Below are positions 1 to 4,498 of a stretch of DNA of 6,295 nt, piece after piece. Below the pieces are notes generated by a model. The model searched no databases, was not told the DNA's origin, and worked only from the letters and a program-made list of their open reading frames with translations. Position 1 is the stretch's first letter; each line of letters starts with the position of its first letter. The position numbers were made by a program, and so were the translations under genes. The stretch covers positions 1 to 6,295 of the forward strand of contig LNFD01000313.1 in assembly GCA_001464255.1 (NCBI GenBank), read 5' to 3'. Source of the stretch: Actinomycetales bacterium Ga0077552 (GTDB taxonomy: Bacteria > Actinomycetota > Actinomycetes > Actinomycetales > Microbacteriaceae).

Positions 1-253
1 CTCGGCCTGCGTCGCGATGCGGCGCGTGGGCACCGAGCTCGCCGCGGCCGACCCCACGGTCGCGCACCGCGAGATCGACGTCGTCGACGAGCCCGAGGTG
101 GCTCGGCGCCACTCGGTCTTCTCGACCCCTACGACGCTCGTGCTCGACCGCGAGGGCCGCGTGCGCGCGCGCCTGATCGGCGCCGTGAAGCCCGTCGACG
201 TGCGGGCCGCGGTCGACGCCGCGCGTTCCGAGCTCTCGGCGGTGACCGCGTGA
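1..253 (+). CDS. Thioredoxin-fold protein, C-terminal part (5' end outside window)
   Basis: This is the last 83 codons of a thioredoxin-superfamily gene, already open at the left edge (frame starting at base 2). The first visible residues are Ser-Ala-Cys, with Cys at 8-10. The preceding, cut codon ends in C, so a CxxC (Cys-Ser-Ala-Cys) active site is possible but not proven. A helix follows, then a strand (EIDVVDEPEVARRHSV), then the family's cis-proline segment STPTTLVLD, with Pro at 128-130. The closing part, G-R-V-R-A-R-L-I-G, is the usual last two strands of thioredoxins. The role is probably thiol-disulfide exchange. Whether an N-terminal signal or membrane anchor exists cannot be seen. 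The stop codon overlaps the GTG start of the DUF4395 gene (GTGA), so the two are probably translated together. The ATG at 17 is internal to the fold and is not the start. Confidence 0.8.
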   Translation, partial: SACVAMRRVGTELAAADPTVAHREIDVVDEPEVARRHSVFSTPTTLVLDREGRVRARLIGAVKPVDVRAAVDAARSELSAVTA

Positions 254-726
254 TCGACCCCCGCGGCCCGCGATTCGGCGCCGCCATCACCTCGGTGCTG
301 CTGCTCGTCGTCGTGCTGCTCGGGCTGACCGCGCCGCTCGGCACCGACCTCGTCGCCCGCGCCCTGCAGCCCGCCGCGCTGTTGCTCACCGCGCTCGTCG
401 GGCTGTTCGCCTGGGGAGCGTTCGCGGGCATCCAGAAGCACCCCTACGGCCTGCTCTACCGCCGCCTGGTCGCCCCGCGCCTCGCGCCGCCCACCGAGCG
501 CGAGCACCCCGCACCGCCGACCTTCGCGCAGCTCGTCGGGCTGCTGGTGACGGCGACGGGCCTCGTGCTGCACCTGCTCGGGGTTCCGGGCGCGCTCGTG
601 GTCGCGGCGAGCGCCGCCTTCCTCGCGGCCTTCCTCAACGCGGTCTTCGCCTACTGCCTCGGCTGCCAGCTGTACGTGCTGCTCGTGCGGGTCGGGATCA
701 TCCGCCGCTCGGCATCGCCCGCGTAG
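250..726 (+). CDS. DUF4395 family membrane protein
   Basis: This 158-residue integral membrane protein matches DUF4395, a family of unknown function common in actinobacteria and often found next to thioredoxin-like genes. The N-terminus DPRGPRFGAA is typical of the family. Hydrophobic segments lie at about residues 12-30, 41-60, 93-113 and 115-135. A loop containing HPYGLLYRRLVAPRL and a proline-rich stretch separates the second and third. The end carries the family signature FLNAVFAYCLGCQLY, which includes a CxxC pair (Cys136, Cys139) at the membrane edge. The GTG start at 250 overlaps the thioredoxin stop codon, which fixes this start and implies an operon. A natural inference is that the thioredoxin partner exchanges electrons with this CxxC. 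That is not shown by the sequence. No transport function should be assumed. Confidence 0.85.
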   Translation: MIDPRGPRFGAAITSVLLLVVVLLGLTAPLGTDLVARALQPAALLLTALVGLFAWGAFAGIQKHPYGLLYRRLVAPRLAPPTEREHPAPPTFAQLVGLLVTATGLVLHLLGVPGALVVAASAAFLAAFLNAVFAYCLGCQLYVLLVRVGIIRRSASPA

Positions 727-729
727 GCT
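724..729 (+). promoter_or_regulatory. Probable -10 box for osmC
   Basis: TAGGCT fits the TAnnnT -10 pattern, and the same hexamer occurs before the GNAT gene at 3362. Its first three bases are the stop codon of the DUF4395 gene. A start of transcription near 736-737 would give a leader of about 33 bases containing a ribosome binding site. No convincing -35 element is visible. Confidence 0.5.
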
Positions 730-756
730 GAAGGCCCGCAGTCCGCACGAGTCGTC

Positions 757-761
757 AGGAG
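757..761 (+). promoter_or_regulatory. Ribosome binding site of osmC
   Basis: AGGAG lies seven bases before the ATG at 769. It supports that start, and it contrasts with the leaderless starts predicted for dapB, the GNAT gene and the reductase gene. Confidence 0.75.
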
Positions 762-768
762 CACTGCC

Positions 769-1194
769 ATGGCCGTCACCAGCGAAGCAACCACCCTGTG
801 GTTCGGATCCTTGCTCGAGGGCTCGGGCACCACGTCGCTCGACTCCTCCGATGCCGGGGAGTTCCCCGTCACCTGGGCGGCGCGCTCGGAGGGCGTCGCG
901 GGGCGCACGAACCCGGAAGAGCTGCTCGGGGCCGCCCACTCGGCCTGCTACTCGATGGCGCTCTCGAACGCCCTCAGCAAGGCCGGGCACGCGCCCGAGA
1001 GCCTGCAGGTGACGGCCGCCGTCACGTTCGTGCCGGGTGAGGGCATCACGGGCAGCCACCTGCTCGTGAGCGCGAAGATCCCCGGCCTCGGCGCCGAGGA
1101 GTTCCAGGCCTTCGCCGAGCAGGCGAAGACGGGATGCCCGGTCTCGGCCGCGCTGACCGGCATCGCTATCACGCTCGAAGCCTCGCTCGCGTAG
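769..1194 (+). CDS. osmC: OsmC family peroxiredoxin
   Basis: This 141-residue, full-length OsmC-type protein reduces organic hydroperoxides through two reactive cysteines in the cytoplasm, usually as a homodimer. Both expected cysteines are present in family context: Cys60 in TNPEELLGAAHSACYSMALS and Cys123 in KTGCPVSAAL. Arg39 and the Glu50/Glu51 pair sit where the family places the residues that polarise the active-site thiol. The alternating Gly-rich N-terminus (LWFGSLLEGSGTT) matches OsmC better than Ohr, so the OsmC subgroup is favoured. A clear AGGAG precedes the ATG. The gene probably has its own promoter just upstream and is followed with a one-base overlap by the epimerase gene. A thioredoxin-fold gene two positions upstream fits a thiol-redox neighbourhood. 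Confidence 0.92.
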   Translation: MAVTSEATTLWFGSLLEGSGTTSLDSSDAGEFPVTWAARSEGVAGRTNPEELLGAAHSACYSMALSNALSKAGHAPESLQVTAAVTFVPGEGITGSHLLVSAKIPGLGAEEFQAFAEQAKTGCPVSAALTGIAITLEASLA

Positions 1195-2111
1195 TGGCCG
1201 CCCCCGCACCCCAGCGCGTGCTCATCGCCGGGGCCTCCGGCATGATCGGCACCGAGCTGCAGCGCCAGCTGCGGGCCGACGGGCACACCGTGCTGACGCT
1301 CGTGCGCCGGGCGCCGCGCACCGAGACCGAGTTCGCGTGGGCGCCGGAGGCGCGCGTCGTCGACTTCCGCGTCTTCGAGCAGGCCGACGCCGTCGTGAAC
1401 CTGTCGGGCGCCTCGATCGCGCGCATCCCCTGGACCCGCGGCTACAAGAAGCAGATCCTCGAATCGCGCGTGCGGGCGACTCGCGCGCTCGCCGAGGGCA
1501 TGGCCATGGCGAGCACTCCCCCGAAGGTCTTCCTCAGCGGCTCCGCCGTCGGCTTCTACGGCGACCGCCCCGCGGTGCGCCTGACCGAGGAGGCGGGCAA
1601 GGGCGAGGCCTTCCTGAGCGACGTCGTCGCGGCGTGGGAGGAAGCGGCCGGACTCGCCCCCGAGGCGACGCGCACCGTGCTCATGCGCACGGGTCTCGTC
1701 GTGGGGCGCGGCGGGGCGATGACCCCCCTGCGCCTGCTGACCGCGGTCGGCGCGGCCGCGCGCATCGGTTCGGGCGGGCAGCACTGGCCGTGGATCAGCC
1801 TCTACGACGAGGCCGCGGCGATGCGCCACCTGCTGACCTCGACCCTGCGCGGCCCCGTCAACCTCGCCGGCCCGACGCCCGCGACGAGCGACCGCATCAC
1901 GCGCGCGCTCGCGGCGGCGATGCACCGCTGGCACCTGCTGACCCTGCCCGAGGGCCTCATCGGCCTCATGATGGGCGACGCCGGGCGCGAGCTGCTGCTC
2001 TCGAGCCAGAAGCAGGTGCCGGCGAAGCTCCTCGCCGACGGCTTCCGGTTCCGCCATGAGACGGTCGAGCAGGCGATCGAGGAGCTCGTGCGGCCGACGC
2101 CGCGCGACTAG
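1194..2111 (+). CDS. TIGR01777 (YfcH/SDR39U1-like) NAD(P)-dependent epimerase
   Basis: This 305-residue atypical short-chain dehydrogenase belongs to the TIGR01777 group, whose substrate is not established. The N-terminus holds the Rossmann dinucleotide motif GASGMIG (Gly13, Gly16, Gly19). The region near residues 112-122, FLSGSAVGFYGDR, is the family's signature, in which Ser and Tyr replace the usual active-site arrangement. HWPWISLYDEAAAM near residue 197 and NLAGPTP follow. The C-terminus from WHLLTLPEGLIG through LLLSSQKQVPAKLLADGFRFR matches the DUF1731 tail. I chose the GTG at 1194 because it overlaps the osmC stop codon (TAGTG) and places about eight residues before the first beta strand. 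An upstream ATG at 1134 would add 20 unrelated residues read out of frame through osmC. It is probably co-transcribed with osmC. Confidence 0.9.
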   Translation: MAAPAPQRVLIAGASGMIGTELQRQLRADGHTVLTLVRRAPRTETEFAWAPEARVVDFRVFEQADAVVNLSGASIARIPWTRGYKKQILESRVRATRALAEGMAMASTPPKVFLSGSAVGFYGDRPAVRLTEEAGKGEAFLSDVVAAWEEAAGLAPEATRTVLMRTGLVVGRGGAMTPLRLLTAVGAAARIGSGGQHWPWISLYDEAAAMRHLLTSTLRGPVNLAGPTPATSDRITRALAAAMHRWHLLTLPEGLIGLMMGDAGRELLLSSQKQVPAKLLADGFRFRHETVEQAIEELVRPTPRD

Positions 2112-2563
2112 CCGGCGGGGGGCGCGGCGCGCTCGAGCCGCATGGCCTCGCGCATCGCCCAGCGGGCGCGGCGGCGGTCGCGGCTCGCGTCGTAGGCGAG
2201 GGCCAGCCGGAACCAGTGCTGCCACGATTCGGGATGCTGCTGCACCTCGAGCGCGTACCGCGCGAACACCGCGTCGGCGGCTTCGCGCTCGACGCGACCG
2301 CTCACGCGCGCGGGCAGCTCGTCGTCGGGCAGGCCGCCCTCGGCCTCGAGCCGCCGGGCGAGGGCCTCAGCCCGGAACCCGAAGCGCAGCTCGACGACGA
2401 GCGCCCAGAATCCCAGCAGCGGGAAGACGACGAGGGCCCAGCCCATGCCCTGCACGATCGGCATCGGATCGCCGATGAGCCGAATGGCGTACCCGAGCAC
2501 GACGACGAGGTACAGCCCCAGGAGGGCCGCCATGCCGAAGACGGCCCAGCGGGCGCGGCTCAT
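2108..2563 (-). CDS. Small membrane protein with TPR-like C-terminus
   Basis: This is a 151-residue protein without an assigned function. Two hydrophobic helices lie near the N-terminus, at about residues 7-30 and 41-57. A charged linker follows (FRAEALARRLEAEGG, then DDELPARVSGRVEREAADAVF). The tail at about residues 97-145 resembles a single tetratricopeptide unit (PESWQHWFRLALAYDASRDRRRARWAMREAMRLE), with the usual W/L/A/Y spacing. Proteins of this type are, as I recall, found beside dapB in related actinobacteria. The ATG at 2563 overlaps the dapB stop codon (ATGA), so translation is probably coupled and the gene depends on the dapB promoter. Its stop codon lies within the stop codon of the convergent epimerase gene. 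A scaffold role at the membrane is possible but unproven. Confidence 0.75.
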   Translation of the reverse strand: MSRARWAVFGMAALLGLYLVVVLGYAIRLIGDPMPIVQGMGWALVVFPLLGFWALVVELRFGFRAEALARRLEAEGGLPDDELPARVSGRVEREAADAVFARYALEVQQHPESWQHWFRLALAYDASRDRRRARWAMREAMRLERAAPPAG

Positions 2564-3330
2564 TCGGCGTCGGCCGCGTCGGGCTGGGCGGCCGCGGGGC
2601 TGCTCAGGCCGATGAGCGCGTCGAGGCCGACGACGAGGCCCGTGGTCTCGAGCGCGGCGCGCAGGCCGAGCAGGATGCCCGCCTCGTACGAGCTGGGCGA
2701 GAGGGTCTCGTGCGTGAGGGTGAGCACCTCGCCCGTGCCGCCGAAGTGCACGTCTTGCCGAGCAACGGCACCCTGCAGCCGCAGCGAGTGGATGGGCACG
2801 CTCGCGACCTGCTGCCCGCGGGCCCGCTGGTCGGTGTGCGGGGCGACGACGGGGCCGAGCTCGGCGCGCGCGTGGCCGATGAGCTCGGCGGTGCGCACGG
2901 CCGTGCCCGAGGGCGAGTCGACCTTCGCGGCGTGGTGGGTCTCGACGATCTCGATCGACTCGAAGTAGCGCGCGGCGATCGTGGCCAGGTGCGTCGCGAC
3001 GACGCTGCCGAGCGAGAAGTTCGGGATGACGACGACCCCCGCATCCGGGTGCGCCTGCAGGAGGGTGCGGAGCGTGCGCAAGCGGTCCTCGCTCCAGCCG
3101 CTCGTGCCGACGAGCACCTTGAGCCCCGCGCGCACCGCGTGGTCGACGACCGTGGGCGAGACGCCGGGGGCGGTGACGTCGAGCACGACATCGGCACCGA
3201 GCATCTCGCCGAGGTCGGAGCGCGAGTCGAGCCGCGCGACGAGCGCGAGATCGGCCTGCTGCTCGATGAGCGTGCACGCGAGCGACCCGAGTCGTCCGCT
3301 CGCACCGACGACGGCGACTCGAGTGACCAT
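2560..3330 (-). CDS. dapB: 4-hydroxy-tetrahydrodipicolinate reductase
   Basis: This 256-residue DapB catalyses the NAD(P)H-dependent reduction in the diaminopimelate/lysine pathway, which supplies cell-wall cross-links and lysine. The N-terminal Rossmann domain starts VAVVGASGRLG (Gly9, Gly12, Gly15). VGTSGW at about 74-79 and IPNFSLGS at about 102-109 are conserved. The catalytic and substrate-binding block ETHHAAKVDSPSGTA (residues 130-144) contains the His-His pair (132, 133), Lys136 and the Ser-Gly-Thr of the DapB signature. The C-terminal part HSLRLQGAVARQDVHFGGTGEVLTLTHET is also typical. The length is close to that of actinobacterial homologues; the last ~14 residues are an Ala/Asp-rich tail. 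The ATG at 3330 starts directly at the Rossmann strand and has a -10 box six bases upstream, so the mRNA is predicted to be leaderless. The downstream membrane-protein gene overlaps by four bases. Confidence 0.95.
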   Translation of the reverse strand: MVTRVAVVGASGRLGSLACTLIEQQADLALVARLDSRSDLGEMLGADVVLDVTAPGVSPTVVDHAVRAGLKVLVGTSGWSEDRLRTLRTLLQAHPDAGVVVIPNFSLGSVVATHLATIAARYFESIEIVETHHAAKVDSPSGTAVRTAELIGHARAELGPVVAPHTDQRARGQQVASVPIHSLRLQGAVARQDVHFGGTGEVLTLTHETLSPSSYEAGILLGLRAALETTGLVVGLDALIGLSSPAAAQPDAADAE

Positions 3331-3336
3331 GGGCCC

Positions 3337-3342
3337 AGTCTA
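3337..3342 (-). promoter_or_regulatory. -10 box of a leaderless dapB promoter
   Basis: On the minus strand this reads TAGACT, then the six bases GGGCCC, then the dapB ATG. With initiation about seven bases after the -10 box, the transcript would start at the A of the ATG. There is no Shine-Dalgarno sequence and no room for one. The -35 position would fall on about 3360-3365, inside the -10 region of the divergent GNAT promoter. Confidence 0.6.
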
Positions 3343-3361
3343 CGGCGGGCGGCCCCTCGCC

Positions 3362-3367
3362 TAGGCT
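3362..3367 (+). promoter_or_regulatory. -10 box of a leaderless GNAT-gene promoter
   Basis: TAGGCT is followed by the six bases GAGCGC and then the ATG at 3374, the same geometry as dapB on the other strand. The predicted transcript starts at the start codon. The -35 position would overlap the dapB -10 box, and no good -35 match is visible. Confidence 0.6.
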
Positions 3368-3373
3368 GAGCGC

Positions 3374-3859
3374 ATGGTCACCTGGCGCACCGCCCTGCCG
3401 AGCGATGAGCCGGCCCGATTCCTGCTCGATCAGTACTTCACGGCACGGGCCCACGGCTTCCCGGGCGGGCCTGACGCCTACCGGCGCACGGTGCCCGACG
3501 ATGCCGAGTTCACGCCGCCCGCGGGCGTCTTCCTGCTCGTCGAGGGCGAGAACCTCTCGGGCGAGCCGGCCGATGTGGGATGCGGCGGCGTGCGGCGCAT
3601 CGCCGACGGGCCCACCGGGCCGCGCTTCGAGGTCAAGCACCTCTGGGTGCAGCCGCATACCCGCCGGCTGGGGTACGGGCGCGCGCTCATGGACGAGCTG
3701 AGCGCTCGCGCCCGCGAGCTCGGCGCCCACGAGCTCGTGCTCGATACGAATGAGAGCCTCGAGGCCGCGGGCGCGCTCTACCGTTCGCTCGGCTTCGCGC
3801 CGATCGCCCCCTACAACGACAACCCGAACGCGACGACCTGGCTGGGCCGCTCGCTCTGA
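3374..3859 (+). CDS. GNAT family N-acetyltransferase
   Basis: This 161-residue, single-domain Gcn5-related acetyltransferase transfers an acetyl group from acetyl-CoA to an amine; its substrate is unknown. Strands beta2-beta4 cover residues about 50-93 (GVFLLVEGEN, GCGGVRRI, FEVKHLWVQP). The acetyl-CoA pyrophosphate loop follows as RRLGYGRAL (Arg97-Leu105), matching motif A (R/Q-x-x-G-x-G/A). ELVLDTNESLEAAGALYRSLGF (about 120-141) is the usual motif B with the Tyr of the ALYxxxGF signature. The C-terminus IAPYNDNPNATTWLGRSL is common in GNATs related to small-molecule acetylation. The ATG at 3374 is supported by the -10 box ending six bases before it. The gene is divergent from dapB and convergent with the sulfur operon. 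It has no evident functional link to either. Confidence 0.88.
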   Translation: MVTWRTALPSDEPARFLLDQYFTARAHGFPGGPDAYRRTVPDDAEFTPPAGVFLLVEGENLSGEPADVGCGGVRRIADGPTGPRFEVKHLWVQPHTRRLGYGRALMDELSARARELGAHELVLDTNESLEAAGALYRSLGFAPIAPYNDNPNATTWLGRSL

Positions 3860-3870
3860 GCGGCGAGCGG
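3847..3870. terminator. Hairpin between convergent genes, possible two-way terminator
   Basis: CCGCTCGC (3847-3854) pairs perfectly with GCGAGCGG (3863-3870) around an eight-base loop. It spans the GNAT stop codon and the 12-base gap before the end of the convergent repressor gene. An alternative inner pairing, CGCTC-T-GAGCG (3852-3862), competes with it. Neither strand has a T-run after the stem, so this is not a classical intrinsic terminator. GC-only hairpins are plausible terminators in actinobacteria, but they also occur by chance at this GC content. Confidence 0.4.
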
Positions 3871-3871
3871 A

Positions 3872-4141
3872 TCAGGCGAGGCTGAGGAAGAGCTTCTCGA
3901 GGTCGGCGACCTCGACGGGGTCGCCGCCGTTCTCACCCTCGCGCAGGCACTCCTTCATCGCCGAGGCGATGATGGCGAATCCGGCGCGATCGATGGCGCT
4001 GGATGCCGCGCTCAACTGGGTGACGATGTCGCGGCAGTCGCGCCCGTCGTCGATCATCGCGAGCACGGCGCCGAGCTGGCCCTGCGCGCGGCGCAGCCGG
4101 TTGGCGATCCTTTTCGCCTCATCCGTCGGGATCGTCGTCAT
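3872..4141 (-). CDS. CsoR/RcnR-family repressor, CstR-like (persulfide-sensing type)
   Basis: This 89-residue all-helical DNA-binding repressor belongs to the CsoR/RcnR/CstR (DUF156) family. The N-terminal helix KRIANRLRRAQGQLGAVLAMIDDGRDCRDIVTQLSA is the family signature. Cys36 and Cys65 lie 29 residues apart, the spacing of the two reactive positions in the family. Copper-sensing CsoR proteins have a His four residues before the second Cys; here residue 61 is Ala. Residue 35, Tyr in M. tuberculosis CsoR, is Asp. CstR regulators also keep the two Cys without the copper-ligand His and respond to persulfides and polysulfides. The two co-operonic genes encode sulfur-handling enzymes, so a CstR-like role is the best reading; metal sensing is less likely. 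The ATG overlaps the rhodanese stop (ATGA). The repressor probably controls its own operon through the palindrome at 6157-6172. Confidence 0.88.
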   Translation of the reverse strand: MTTIPTDEAKRIANRLRRAQGQLGAVLAMIDDGRDCRDIVTQLSAASSAIDRAGFAIIASAMKECLREGENGGDPVEVADLEKLFLSLA

Positions 4142-4455
4142 CGGTCGTCTCCTGTCTCGTAGTCGAGGCCGCGCTGCACCCAGGCCATCGTTCCGCCCGC
4201 GACCGAGACCGCGTCGAAGCCGTTGGCGAGGAGGAAGTCGGCGGCGCGCTGGCTGCGCGCGCCCGAGCGGCAGATCACGTAGAGGGTCTCGTCGCGCGGC
4301 AGGGCATCCAGCGCGTCGGGGATCGTGCCGAGCGGCACGAGCCGGACGCCGGGGACGTGCGCGTCGATGTACTCGTCGACCTCGCGGACGTCGACGACGG
4401 TCGCCCCGCGCTCGCGCTCGATGACGAGCTGGTCGACGGTGATCTCGTCTGCCAC
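4138..4455 (-). CDS. Single-domain rhodanese sulfurtransferase
   Basis: This 105-residue cytoplasmic rhodanese-like protein carries sulfane sulfur on a catalytic cysteine. The CH2A-type segment VVDVREVDEYIDAHVPGVRLVPLG (about 20-43) leads to the active-site loop CRSGAR, with catalytic Cys62. A six-residue CxxGxR loop marks a sulfurtransferase rather than a Cdc25-like phosphatase, whose loop is longer. The C-terminal VAGGTMAWVQRGLDYE is the usual closing helix. The start is GTG at 4455, supported by AAGGAG (4462-4467 on the minus strand) six bases away. It lies 43 bases downstream of the reductase gene and overlaps the repressor gene by four bases. It likely passes or accepts sulfur together with the fused rhodanese domain of the reductase, but which compounds serve as donor and acceptor cannot be read from the sequence. 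Confidence 0.93.
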   Translation of the reverse strand: MADEITVDQLVIERERGATVVDVREVDEYIDAHVPGVRLVPLGTIPDALDALPRDETLYVICRSGARSQRAADFLLANGFDAVSVAGGTMAWVQRGLDYETGDDR

Positions 4456-4461
4456 AGCGGG

Positions 4462-4467
4462 CTCCTT
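4462..4467 (-). promoter_or_regulatory. Ribosome binding site of the rhodanese gene
   Basis: AAGGAG on the minus strand lies six bases before the GTG at 4455. It decides in favour of this GTG start and shows that the gene is translated from a longer mRNA that begins upstream of the reductase gene. Confidence 0.75.
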
Positions 4468-4498
4468 CTGGTCGGGTGGTGCGGGGGGATGCGCGTGC

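Noticed and set aside
1134..1193. ATG start 20 codons upstream for the epimerase
   Set aside because: The extra residues are an out-of-frame reading of osmC and resemble nothing in the family. The GTG at 1194 gives a normal N-terminus and a typical one-base overlap.
948..2225. Long minus-strand open frame (425 codons) opposite osmC and the epimerase gene
   Set aside because: Its translation is Arg/Ala/Gly/Pro-rich low-complexity sequence with no family motifs, and it lies fully antisense to two convincing genes. High GC removes stop codons from antisense frames.
2564..3730. Long minus-strand frame running upstream of the membrane-protein gene through dapB and the GNAT gene
   Set aside because: Only the last 151 codons (2108-2563) read like protein. 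The upstream part is an out-of-frame shadow of dapB and antisense to the GNAT gene, rich in Arg and Ala.
3872..4141. Copper-responsive CsoR
   Set aside because: The copper-ligand His is Ala61, and no copper ATPase or copper chaperone gene is present nearby. Sulfur enzymes fill the operon instead.
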